Shown here piece by piece: positions 47,690 to 59,600 of a stretch of 64,000 nucleotides of DNA. Position 1 is the stretch's first letter, and each line of letters opens with the position of its first letter. Under the pieces are notes generated by a model that was not told the origin of the DNA, did no database searches, and saw only the letters and a program-made list of their open reading frames with translations. The translations under genes and the position numbers were made by a program. Origin of the DNA: Cryptomeria japonica (taxonomy: Eukaryota; Streptophyta; Pinopsida; Cupressales; Cupressaceae); the NCBI RefSeq assembly GCF_030272615.1, contig NC_081412.1, positions 691,430,083 to 691,494,082 of the forward strand, given 5' to 3'.

Positions 47690-48707
47690 TGATGAATAAT
47701 AAGAGGGGGGGGTGAATTAGTATGCCAAAAATTATAGTACTTAAACACTTTACTAGTCTAGCAGTAAACTGGTAAAATAGTTTAGCAAACAAACCGGTTA
47801 GCACACATGCAAACCAAATATCAAATAATGCATTCACCCACAGAAGCACAATCACCATAACATGAGATTTGGATGTGGAAACCCAAATGGAAAAAGCCAC
47901 ACTAAGATGAAACTCACAAGTAACTATCTACAGAATAGAAACTAGACTGGTTAAGGTCATATAATGTTCTTTACTAGAACAGATCCTGTTAGGAATCTCA
48001 ATCTTTGTTAGGAGATAAGTTTGATTAAAGACTAGCTTGCTAGAGGATTTTAGATCCATAGATGTGAACCACCTTATTAGAGGATTTACAAAATGCTTTT
48101 TGGGCCTACCCGGTTAAGGGCTTCAGACTTGTCGAAGATCTGAGTAATCAACAAGTGAGTGATCTAACAAATAGCACAGATTGCTTGGTTAGATCCTTGA
48201 TAGATCGTTCCTAATGTATTCCAGCATTACTTCAGTCTTCAACACATTCACACTCTACCTTCTCTCATAGACCTGAACTTCTCTTCTATAATAACACTTA
48301 CAAGAACTCATCAACCACCTTAAACCCTAGCAACACCCTAAAACCCTAGACATGATGTCCTTATAAAGGAATCTGATTTCATGTCGGTCCAATAGGATTA
48401 CAATACAATTTAATAGGTTCAATGCATCTGGACACTTTTAGTAAGATGACACAAATGCACCGCCAAAGTGTTAGCACCACCAAATAATCAGTGGATGGTA
48501 ACTCATCACAGAGTATTACCGGTTCAAATAAAATACCAGTTTAAGAAAAATATCTGTTGCCGGTTTGACAAAATGAAGACTAGGAAATATGAGCTATGTC
48601 ACTTCGTTCCTTTGTACCACTTGAGATCCTCGAACCATTTGGGGTCTTCATACTGCTTAAGACTGGTAAACACTTTTTGCAAAACACTAATAGTCTAAAG
48701 ACTATAA
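47690..48707 (-). repeat. D: partial LTR, interrupted by C4
   Basis: Opens TGATGAATAATAAGAGGGGG, then TGAATTAG, like the other minus-strand LTRs, and has ATGTGGAAACCCAAATGG at about 47873. It contains several TTAGAGGATTT words also found in the C4 LTR. It stops where the C4 LTR starts at 48708; the remainder would lie right of the window. A solo LTR or an element end cannot be told apart. Confidence 0.6.
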
Positions 48708-50323
48708 TGATAACTCAATGATGAACCAATAGTACCAAACCGGTATTGAGAGGGGGGGGTGAATCAGTACAAACACCAATAGCATCCAAAACCAGTTTGA
48801 CAGCAAATACTCCAAAAGACTAACAAACAGGGATACTGGTAAAATAGAGTGCAACCGGCAACATCCAGTATAGCTCAACTAGTCATGAACTGGTCACTCA
48901 ATAAGCTTTCCTCTTGGCTCAATACCACAGTATCATTATATTCTCATGCATAAATAAGTAAACTTAACCATTAGATCTTCACAATAGTGAGTTCAATGTG
49001 GTTTATAGACAGGCATAAAACATAGAACCTTCATATGCTTAATAGGTAAGACAAAGCATCACAAGACAAAAGCATTTCACATGACACACATATTTTTCAC
49101 GTGGAAACCCAACTGGGAAAAAACCACAGTGGGGATGAATATGAACAAGCTGCTTTTTGAACTCTTTAGAAGTCCACTCTGTTAGGAGCCTTGTCCGGTT
49201 AAGGACATTACAATAGGTTCTGGTAGGAACCGATCCTGTTAGGGATCACCCAGTTAAGGGATACCCAGTTAAGGGTTAAACCCGGTAGGGTCACCTTGTT
49301 AGAGGATTTCAAGAACTCAATAGCTGAAAGGATCTCCTAAGCTTCTCAAGCTTCTCAAAACTCATCAGCCTCGAGTTACACAATTAAGGGATTTGAAACA
49401 AGCCGGTTAAGACCACCCGATTTAAGGGATTTTGAATCAAAGCTAGTTAAGGCTACCTTTTTAGGGGATTTTACAGCTATTGAAGTGGTTAGAAATCAAC
49501 AGGTATTACAATGATATATTAATAGCACTTAATGCTAATGCAGATCCATTTAGGGTCCTCTTTTCCTTCTGCACATTCACTTTGTAGGTATCTCTTCTCT
49601 CCTATGGTCTGGCAAGAATCTTGTATCACTTTCCTTAGATACACACTCACAACTTTTGCCAACAGCCTCAGATAGAAACCCAACATCGACCTTATAGGAA
49701 ACATACAGGTTGGTAGCAAAAACCCTAAACCCTAAACCTGTTAGGTTAAGCAATTCAAGTGGTTCAATCTTGACCGTTGAATCATACTGCATTAAATGCA
49801 ACAATCTTGAGTCAATCTTAAGACATTCTCCATCATCCATTATCCACTGTTTTCATAGCAGTTGATAACCCATCATGCATTATCACCGTTTGACAGACTT
49901 CACACTTTCCCGATGTGGATAGGAATAGTCTTCTTCATGCAAGATCATTCACGGGCATAGAGCTTACATAGCAACATGATCTGTCCTCCGTCATATTGCT
50001 AACTCATCACATGAAGATTACCGATTGAGTCACTTGAGTTGCTCCAACTGGAAACCCTGAAGTGGAAGCTACCTACAACCTGGTAACCATATAGTGCTTC
50101 CATGTGTCGGTTCACATAACTACATGCCAGCTCACCTTGAACAAATGTGTCACTTCACTTTGGCATATAAACCAGTTCATACATATGCCAGTTCCTCTCT
50201 CTTCACCTATCACATGTGCCGATTCTTACCATGTCTGATATTGACATCAATGACAACATAAAATATCATTATGTCTTCATGCCAGTTTACATAAGGCTCA
50301 TGCCGGTTCACATAATGCCAACA
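48708..50323 (-). repeat. 3' LTR of C4 (1,616 bp)
   Basis: On the plus strand TGATAACTCAATG...ATAATGCCAACA. It has GAGAGGGGGGGGTGAATC near 48749, CACGTGGAAACCCAACTGGG near 49097, and a cluster of CCGGTTAAGG / CAGTTAAGGG words at 49190-49470. CCGGT-containing words are frequent throughout. Confidence 0.92.
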
Positions 50324-50573
50324 ATCTCCCCGTTCGGCATTGATGGCAATATACAAAAGATTATCTTCTCTACTTCACATCTTCTCCCCATTTGTTGCAG
50401 ATATCTTTTCGCTTCACTCTCACTCCTTCTCCCCCTTTGACAACAATGCCAAAGTGGAGGTACAATCATCACTGTTTCATCATGCTGCTCCCCCTGAGGA
50501 GTAGCATCCATAAACACACCAATCAATAGAAGATTTGTCTTTTCAGTACCTGACTGATGTGGAACAATCACTT
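50324..50573 (-). promoter_or_regulatory. C4 polypurine tract and 3' noncoding region
   Basis: On the minus strand GAACGGGGAGAT directly precedes the LTR start TGTTGGCATT. A second GTCAAAGGGGGAGAAGG lies about 100 bp upstream (near 50430) and a third, CAGGGGGAGCAGC, near 50490. Confidence 0.75.
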
Positions 50574-53047
50574 TTAGTTCACCTCTTGAAGGGGAAATAC
50601 CCTTAATTCACCTCTCAAATGCACAAATGTTGTCTTTGGGAGAGGCTTGGTGAATATGTCTACTAACTGCTCCTTACTGGACACATGCTCTAGTGCAATC
50701 TCTTTGTTCTGAACCTTTTCCCTTAAGAAATGATACTTAAGCTCAAAATGCTTGGTTCTAGAATGTAAAACCGGATTCTTTGATATATTGATAGCACTTG
50801 TGTTATCACAGAATATACTTACTGGTTCAGATACAGGGATCTTGAAGCCTTCTCGTACATGCTTCATCCAGATTGTCTAAGTCCAGTTCATGAAAGCTGC
50901 AACATACTCCGCTTCCACTGTAGACTGAGAGATGCAACTCTACTTTTTACTCATCCATGAGACTAGTCTACCACCGAGAAAGAATGCACCACTGGTTGTG
51001 CTCTTCCGGTCATCCACATTACCAGCCCAATCAGCATCTATGAATACTTTTAGATTGAAATTATTGTTGTATGGGTACCACAATCCATAGTCAATTGTTC
51101 CCTTCAGATACCTAAGAATCCGCTTGACTGCACTCAAGTGAGATTCTCTTGGACTCTTCTGGAACCTTGCAGTGATGAAAACTGCATGTGCAATATCCGG
51201 TCTACTATGCACTACATAATGCAACTTACCAATCATTGACTGGTATTCCTTCTCATCAACCGATGCGGAATCATCCTCCTTTGTCAATTTGCAACTGGTC
51301 ACCATTGGTGTACCAACCGGTTTGCTATCTTCCATGCCAAAAGTCTTCAACACCTCTTTGACATGTTTGGACTGAGTGATGACGATTCCATCATTCATCT
51401 GTTGGATCTGCAGTCCAATGAAGAACTTAATCTCCCCTATGAGTGACATCTCAAACTCTTTCTTCATTTCATCAACAAACTCATGACTCATCTTGTCATC
51501 TCCTCCAAAGATAATGTCATCAACAAAAACTTTATAGATCAGGATCTGATCTTCTTCAGACTTCAAGTAGATATTGCTATCTTCACTTGTTCTCTCAAAT
51601 CCAATCTTCACAAGATGGGAATGTAGGCGCTCATACCATGCCCTAGGTGCTTTCTTTAGACCATATAATGCTTTGTGTAGCCTACATACCATGTCACTAT
51701 CTTCAGATAGGGTAAACCCATCTGGTTGCTCAATATACACCTCCTCTTCAAGTACACCATTTAGGAATGTGGATTTTACATCCATTTGATATACCTTGAA
51801 TCTCTTAAAAGCTGCATATGCAAGAAGCATATGAACTCCTTCCAATCTGGCTATAGGAGCAAAGGTTTCCCCATAGTCTTCACCTTCTTCTTGAGCATAT
51901 CCTTTGCATACCAGTCTGGCTTTATTCCTAATCACTGTGCCATCCTCATTCAACTTATTTCTGAACACCCATTTGGTGCCAATGATATTTTTATGTTCTG
52001 GTCTGGGTACCAAGGACCATGTACCATTTTTCTCTATCTGGTCAAGTTCTTCTTCCATTGCCTTGATCCAGTCTTCATCTTTATGAGTCTCTTTGAATGA
52101 CTTGGGCTCAAATTCAAAGATCATACATGAGTTTTCTCTAATCTTTCTTCTGGTAAGGATTCCTACATCCTTATCACCTATGATCTGCTTAGGATCATGA
52201 TTCAACTTGACATACCAAGGAATGATCTTAACTGGTTCTTCTTTCTTTTCTTCTTCATCCTCATCTTCATCTGTATCAGCATTCACTGGTTCAGGAACAC
52301 TGTTACTGGTACTAGGTTGACTGACAACCGGTTCCCAGAAGGTTGCAACCAGTTCATTTACAACTTGCTCACTGCCGGTTTCCTCAATCTTATCAGAGGA
52401 TTCATCAACTCTTACATTGATGCTTTCCATAATTCTCTGAGTCCTATTGTTGTAGCACTTGAAAGCTTTACTCTTGGTGGAATATCCTAGAAATATTCCT
52501 TCATCACATTTAGCTTCAAATTTGCCCTGATGTTCACTCCTCTTGATGTAACATTTGCTACCAAATACCTTAAAGTAGTTAACCACAGGTGTCTTACCGG
52601 TCCAATACTCATAAGGATTTTTGTCCTTACCCTTTTTGATGAGTACCCGGTTCATAGTGTAGACTGCAGTGCTCACCGCTTCTCTCCAAAAGGTGTGAGC
52701 AACCTTTCCTTGGATCAACATAGTTCTAGCTACTTCAACCATAGTCCGGTTATTCCTCTCTGCTAGGCCATTCTGTTGTGGAGTCCATGGGGCAAACAAC
52801 TATTTCTTGATACCAAATTCTTCACAGTACTTGTTGAATTCACTGGAAGTGAATTCCACTCCTTGATCAATTCTGAGACACTTGATCCTTTTACCACTTT
52901 CCTTCTCCACTAATGCTCTGAAAGCTTTGAATTTCCCAAAAGCTTTAGACTTGTCTTTCAAGAATGTGACCCACATCATTCTTGAGCAGTCATCAGTGAG
53001 AATCATGAAGTACCTATCACCCTGCACACTTCTAGTTTTCAGAGGAC
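50574..53047 (-). pseudogene. pol: C4 pol: integrase (main part), RT and RNase H
   Basis: Reading down from 53047, directly after the G2 target site, integrase continues with FMILTDDCSRMMWVTFLKD. A TAG at about 52800 separates GIKK from [20 protein letters not shown]. Then a clean 619-residue frame (52799-50940) holds the integrase C-terminus, an acidic linker with a long Glu/Asp run, RT with [17 protein letters not shown] and catalytic FVDD (Phe replacing Tyr), and RNase H with [20 protein letters not shown] at 50937 and another near 50880 interrupt the final part, which ends with FCDNTSAINISKNPVL and LVDIFTKPLP. In frame overall, so only point stops disable it. I read the product as the pol half of a standard copia polyprotein. 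Confidence 0.93.
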
Positions 53048-54245
53048 TGTAGCATCCTAAAATTGTGACACTTGCAATTTCAACTGCATTTGGGTCTTCA
53101 TGATGGCGGCGCAACATTGAACCTGAATGGAGACCCCGAAACCTATTTACGACATCAAAAAATGCATTTTTCTGCACCTTGGCCTGATCCTCCTTGCACC
53201 CTGCTATCCCGGGAGGTGGGACCATGGCGCCCAGCGCCCTGGTCCCTGGCCCTATTTTGGGCCTAGTCTCTTGTTGGGCATCGGGTCTTTAAGTTTGCAA
53301 TTTGGAAAATAATGTTCCTGGGTCGGCCTAAGGTCGGAAAAATCAGTCTCCTAACCCTAATTGACAAGTATATAAACTACATTTCCCCTTTCAGAAAAGG
53401 AGGAGGAAAAACATATGTGTGCAAGAGGCGGAAGCGATAGGCAAACATTCAAACATTCAAACATTCAAGCATTCAAGCATTCCTTCAAGCAATTGAGCAT
53501 TCTAAGTCTCCATTCAAGGCTAGGTGTTGCATTCAAGACAAGGATTCAACCATTGAAGAGGAGATCACTTACGACATACAACATACAACATCATTACACC
53601 TTCGCATGTAAGAATACAAACATTCTTACAACAAGGTATCAGTACTTGATTACATTACAAACATTTACATTTACAGCATTCTCATTTCTTGGTTAATTCC
53701 AAAACTGGGGTTTGACCTAAAGGCAAACCCCTAATCCCTAACCCCTTAATCGTCCTCTCTTTCCTATGTGTAGGTTGTAGGTATGCGGCTGTAATTGAAG
53801 ATCTGGAATCCTTGTGCAGAGACGAACAGATCCCCCTTCGTTTAGCGGATTTTTCAGAGGACCGTGTGCACTTCGGGCACCATCGTCTCATCAACTTTCA
53901 CTCAAACTTGCAGGAGAGAACCGTCTTGACATTTTACTGCTAATTTCAGGTCCGTAGCTTCATCACGTGTCCCTATCTCTGTCTACAAGCGAATCTTTGT
54001 TGCTTTACATGCACTCCTAGTTCAATCCTTCTATCTACATTCTTTACAAAAGAGGGTATCCTTGGTGTCTTAACCCTTGAAACACATTTAGAATTCAATC
54101 TTGCATTGTGTGGGATTGGATCTTGTGAGTTTCAACCCCTCTTTTGAATGTAAAGTCTCTCCTAAGTGAAACCGTCAATCCTAGTGACCTCCTTTCTCTC
54201 TCCATGGAGTGGGGGAACACCTAGGGTTCGATTTTCCGCTTTACA
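53048..54245 (+). repeat. 5' LTR of G2
   Basis: TGTAGCATCCTAAAATTGTG...CTTTACA. It includes a run of ACATTC/GCATTC words at 53444-53485 and a block around 53856 (AGGACCGTGTGCACTTCGGG) that recurs in the leader. Confidence 0.93.
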
Positions 54246-54248
54246 TTT

Positions 54249-54266
54249 TGGTGAACCCGACATGAA
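54249..54266 (+). promoter_or_regulatory. Primer-binding site of G2, fits tRNA-Trp
   Basis: TGGTGAACCCGACATGAA, three bases after the LTR; one change from the G1 site. Confidence 0.75.
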
Positions 54267-55415
54267 CATCCTAATTCTGATTATTCATGGTTAGATCTGA
54301 AAAATAGTTTTGCTTCCTTAATTACATTTCCATGTTTGATCTTTTGCAAATTATAGAGGTTAATTGCATAAAAAACCCTAAATTTGCTTTTTAGTAATTG
54401 AGCTTGTGAAATGTTTAATTATTAATGCTTGTTTCAGATTTACCCTTCTATTGCAAATTGTCAAATCATATTTGTGCTTTAATTCTGAAAATTAAGTGGT
54501 TAAGTGTCAAAACCCTCTTGATTCAACCTTTGGCTGACGATTTCACTGATCAAAACACCTCCAAATCGGCTGTAACCTTGGATTCTGCAACAAAATCATA
54601 ATATCTCTCATCCCTGAAAATTTTGAAAAAAGTTGCGAGGACCATGTGCACCCCGAGCGCCATTGTCCCCGACATTTTTTCTGAAATTTCGGGAGCTAGA
54701 TCTTACTGTATTTTTCTGCTAAAATCCAGAATCTTGGCTGATTTCATCAATTCTAACACTTTCAAAATTAAAGTCAAAGTTGGTCTAGTGATTGCTTGGA
54801 TAAAGGCTTATAATCATTCAAAAATTGTTGAAATTGAAATTTTGTGTTAAAATTGTGTTTCTTACAGTCCTAAATCTAAAAAGTGTGTTGGCATTCATTC
54901 GAAGTTTCAGTGCTTTATTCAAATTCTTGCAATTTGTGACTTTTGAAATTAAATGTTTTGCAACAACTTTGATTTCTGCTTTCAAAATTGAATTTTGCAT
55001 GAAATTGAGTCAACTTTTAAATTTCAAAGCTTGCATTGCTTTTAGTATTCCCTCTAAAATCATAAAATTCAAAATTTTAGTTTCCCTCTCTTTTTCAAAA
55101 TTCAAATTTTGCATTTTTCAACAATCTTGGTAGGGTTCAATTTTGAGATTGCAACTTTAATTTGGCCTATCTATAGATCGTAAAATCACTCAATTTTTTC
55201 AAATTAGCTTTAAAATCATCATAACTTTCATCTCTGAAAATTTCAAAAAAAGTTACGAGGATCGTGTGCACTCCGTTCGCCACGGTCCCTGACATTTTTT
55301 CTAAAACTTCGGGAGATTGTTATGATTGCATTTAACAGCTTAAATCTAGGAGATTGGCTGATTTTATTGAAATTTGCTACTTCTAAATTCAAAATCTTCT
55401 CTCTCTCTTTAGTGC
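54267..55415 (+). other. 5' leader of G2 with a ~90-bp direct repeat
   Basis: No gene. Two related blocks at about 54607-54696 and 55225-55317 share CTGAAAATTT, GTTGCGAGGA/GTTACGAGGA, GTGTGCAC and GACATTTTTTCT, then TTCGGGAG. Much of the rest is T-rich with AAATTC words. Confidence 0.8.
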
Positions 55416-58400
55416 ATGAGTTTTACAACAATAAGCCCTACTTACACTATTCCCGTTAGACGAAGCCTTAGAATTAAGTCCTTCCAAGGTTTAATTACCG
55501 AGGAGATGGAACCTAATTTGAATGGCCTTTTTAACGAGGACATGGGTAATTCCTCTAATCCTCTTAATGATGAAGAATCTCTCCATGAGGTTCCTATAGA
55601 ACAACTTTCAAAATTGGATAACCAATTTGATGATTTTCAGCGATGGATGTCTCAAGAATACCCCGATAGTCAAGCTCTTTCATTAATTGAGGGTCTAAAA
55701 CATATGGTTCAAAGTGATAAGAATGGAATTGATATTTTACGTAGTATTGCACACATTGTGGATTCGAATGTGATGCCTATGAAGAGTTGTGCCAAAACTT
55801 TAGGTTATACACAACCTCCTACTCAAGTCAATCATTCTACCCCTTTGACAACTTCTATTGCTAGTATACCTACTTTTACATCAAACATAATGACTACTTC
55901 GATACAGAACATTCCACCTATGATCACCAGTCATGGGGGCAATCCTTCTTCTTCAATCAAACCTCTTCCTTCATTCAATCTGACTTCTTCATTCATTCCT
56001 TCAATGAGTGTCCCTATTACATCTCCACAAATGAACATGATGCAAGGGGGCAATTCATTTAACCATTCCATTCCTCCTTGTAGTGTTCCTTCTTTCCAAT
56101 CATCTCCTATGACTAACTATCATAGTGTCCTGCCACCTTACTCTCAATCAATACCTTCTTTCAATAACATAATACCTCCATCACAATCTAATGTGTCTAA
56201 TATGAACTCTTCGACTGAAGCGACCATTAACAATCTTGCACAAACTGTCTCTTCTTTACAGCAATAAATTGCCTCTATGAATCAATCTAAGTTTAGTGTG
56301 CCCACATTTGATGTTGCGAGCCCACTTTCTCTTGACATTGTTCAAGCTATCCCCCCTAAGCATGTTGAAATCCCGCAGTTGGAGCTTTATAATGGTAAAG
56401 GTGATCCTCTAACACATGTTAAGACCTTTCAAACAATATGTACCAATTTTGCTCATGACCAAAGGTTGCTTGCAAAACTATTTACTAAAACATTAAGAGA
56501 TAAAGCTCTGCAATGGTATTGCTCGTTGCCTTCCTATTTTATTACTTCTTTCCAACAACTTGCGAATTCTTTTATTCAACAATTTCAAAACAATATAAGT
56601 CCTAAAGTTACTTTGATTGATTTAATGCATTGTAAGCAAGGTGTTAAAGAAAAAGTGACTGATTTCATTGGTAGATATAAGCATTTGTATGCTCAAATTT
56701 CTTTTCCAGTACCTGACAATGATATTCAAAGAATCTTTATTTCTAATTTACAAAAAGATATTAGAGAAAAACTTCTGTTTTCTGAGTTTACTTCTTTCCA
56801 ACAGTTGTGTGCAACTCTTCACAATTATCAGCTGACTGTGAGTCAAATGGAACAAGCAAATCCTATGGCTCCGAGTGATAAGGGTGATAGTAGTCAACAA
56901 CCATTTGGGAAGTTTAAACCGAACAGAGAGGTCATTAAGTTCAATAAAAACATCATCAACAACAATGTGAATGCAGCATCAGGTGTGCCTCCTATTTCTA
57001 AGTTTTTCAAGAAAGAAAGAAAGTTTACTCCTTTGAATGAATCATTGCATAGTATTATGAATAGGTTATTGGAACAAAATGTGCTTACTCTCCCTCCTAT
57101 AAGGCAAATAGATCCTGCAAAGATTAATTCACCCTATTTTGATAACAAATCTTTTTGTCAATTTCATCATCAACTTGGGCATGATACTGAAAAATGTTTT
57201 TCTTTAAAGGGTAAAATTCAAGATTTGATTGATAATAATACTATCTCTATTTCTAGTGTGAATGATAAAGGCAACACATCTATAGCTCCTCCTAACCAAA
57301 ATCTTAAGATTTTTACTGATCCATTACCTTCTCATACCTCTATTGTGATTGAGACTAATGATTCCTCTTTCTCACCTGATAGTCTTATGTCTATGACTCC
57401 AAATGTGATTAACTTTGTGGAGCAGCAGAAAATCCCTAAAGAATCTTCCATCACATTTGATTCCAGTGAAACTATCAGGGCACCTGATGGTCCTTTATAT
57501 ATAGTTGCAAAAGTCAAGAATACACCTTGCCATGGAGTGCTTATTGATCCTTCTTGTATGGTTAATGCCATTACTGAAGAATTTCTTTTTACTTTGCAAT
57601 TGAATCAAGTGATCTATGACAAAAAAAATGTGGTTGTGAAATTATTTGATGCATTTTCTTCTCCTGCAATTGGTTCTATTATATTACCTATTGAGGTCCA
57701 TAACAAATCCCTTGATGTGAGCTTTGCTATTATTCCATCATCCGAGAAATTTTGTGTGAAGCTAGGCTATCCTTGGCTATCTTCCATGAAAGCTATTTCT
57801 TCTCCTATTCACAAGTGTTTGAAATTTCCCCATAATGGTGAAGTTGTTACTATCAATCATAGTCTCTTTAAACCAGCTGAAAGAACTTCTAGCGTTCCTA
57901 TTGATTATTTTTGGCCTAAACAATTTCAATCTCTTCCACCGCGAAGTGATCATCTTTTCAAATCTTATCAAAAGTGGAAAAAAGATATGATCCTATCTCT
58001 AAGTGAACCTAGAACACCCAAACTTGATATTCCTATCATTCTTGAGAAGGAAGTTCTTCCTTTGAAAGATAAAACTAAGGTCTTTCCTCAAGAAGATTCC
58101 CAACCCATCCCTATGGATGTGACTATGTCCATATCTAATAAACTTTCTAAAAGTAGACCTATACCTCCTCGTCATGATGGACTTGGTCTCCTTCCTAAAC
58201 CAGATATTCCTCCTTTATATGGAGCAGTTCCTCCTCCTTCCTCTTATAGAGAGAAGAGACCTTCCTCTTCTCCTATTATCCAACCTAAGAGACCACAACC
58301 TAAACACCCAAGTGATAAGGATGAGAACATTCCTCCTCCTCAATCTTCTCAACTTCCTACTAAGACTAGATGAAATCATTCTGCGCGTGAACGCCGACAA

Positions 58401-58847
58401 AAGCGTCGTCTTAGAGCTCGTGCAGCTATTTCCCAAACTTTGCAATCCCCAAAAACACCTTCAGCTAGTATTATTCCATTTTCTCCTCAGCTGAAAATTG
58501 AGCCAAAATCTCCTAAACATAAGATGCATGATGGTTTTGATCCTGTGCGAGTTAAAGATCCTATTTTTATAAATCTTGATGATGATATAGATGAAAATGT
58601 TACTCCTCTTTTTTCTGATAGTGAATATGAATATGTTGATGTTGATAACCATTTATCTAACGCATTTTCTAAAGCACTTATCCTAGCTCCTAGACAAGAA
58701 CAACGTGGTGTGGAACATGAACATAGTCCTTGTTTGGATCTTGTGAGAGCTCCATTTGCTGTGTTGGATGTTCCTCCTCTAGCGTGTTTCCTGCCTTCCC
58801 AAAATATTGACCAGCAAGATCGGGGGGTAGATGATGTGCTAGACTAG
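55416..58847 (+). pseudogene. gag: G2 gag-protease polyprotein (two in-frame stops)
   Basis: A single frame of 1,144 codons from ATG 55416 to the stop at 58845-58847, with TAA at 56265 and TGA at 58371. Order: Pro/Ser/Asn-rich N-terminus with a short coiled coil; capsid (from about 56370, LELYNGKGDPLTHVKTFQ, ALQWYCSLP, FIGRYKHLY); CHHC knuckle CQFHHQLGHDTEKC near 57155; protease-like fold with GVLIDPSCMVNAI near 57535 and LGYPWLSSM near 57760. The active-site triad reads D-P-S where D-[ST]-G or D-G-G is expected, so catalysis is doubtful. A Pro-rich stretch includes RHDGLGLLPKP, a faint G-patch relic, and an acidic tail ends it. The frame is otherwise preserved over 3.4 kb, suggesting recent selection on gag. 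Confidence 0.88.
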
Positions 58848-59600
58848 TTCATTAGCATAGCAGATTCTCTCCTCCTCTCTTGATATCTTTTGTTACTTCT
58901 TCTATGTGTTATTCTCCTTCTTCTATTTGTTGTCCTTAGTGTTGTCTACTTGAGGACGATGCAAAGCATTGAGATCTCTTTTGGTCTCTCTCATGTTGAC
59001 TCAAAAGACACATGTGTTCCCTTCTTCTAGGTGACCTTCCTTGATTGGGCAATGAAGAACAATTATGCATACATACATATGATATACATGAATTATCATA
59101 CAGCATACTGACCCCAAGGAAAGCGAAGTCACCTCGTGCTTTGTGTTTTATGTCTATTATCCTTGGGTTTATCTCACACTTGGGGGCTAAATCTTTGTGA
59201 TAACATGCTCCTTTCCCTTCTTATTTCTTATGTGTATCACTACCTTAAAGCAATCACCCCCGATGAGGCGTGTGTGATCGCTTTAATGTAGGGGGGCATA
59301 CACTCCGTTCATATCTCTGCAAGATACTTAAAAAATTATTGACGAACTTAGCTTTGCCTTGAAATTTTTTGGTATTTTTCTTACATGACTCATAGTGAGG
59401 GAACCTTACTACTGACAGTCATGGTTTTCCCTCGTGATCTTCCCTTTTACTTTGTCAATCAAAGTCATAAGATCCTTAGTCCACTAGGGGCTTGGTGTAT
59501 CTTGCCTCCTTGACGTGGTGAAAGTCTTTCAATGTTGTTTCCTTGTACTTTACTGGAAGTATGTGCGTACGCTTATACTCCCGCTAAAGTGGGGGCTAAA
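58848..59600 (+). other. 3' noncoding region of G2
   Basis: No coding. It contains a second polypurine-like CACTTGGGGGCTAAATC at about 59177, upstream of the LTR-proximal AAGTGGGGGCTAAA. Confidence 0.7.

Noticed and set aside
53127-53312. Short ORFs repeated at 53127, 53415, 59643 and 59965
   Set aside because: They lie in the two G2 LTRs and so appear twice; no domain or initiation evidence. They are LTR sequence, not genes.
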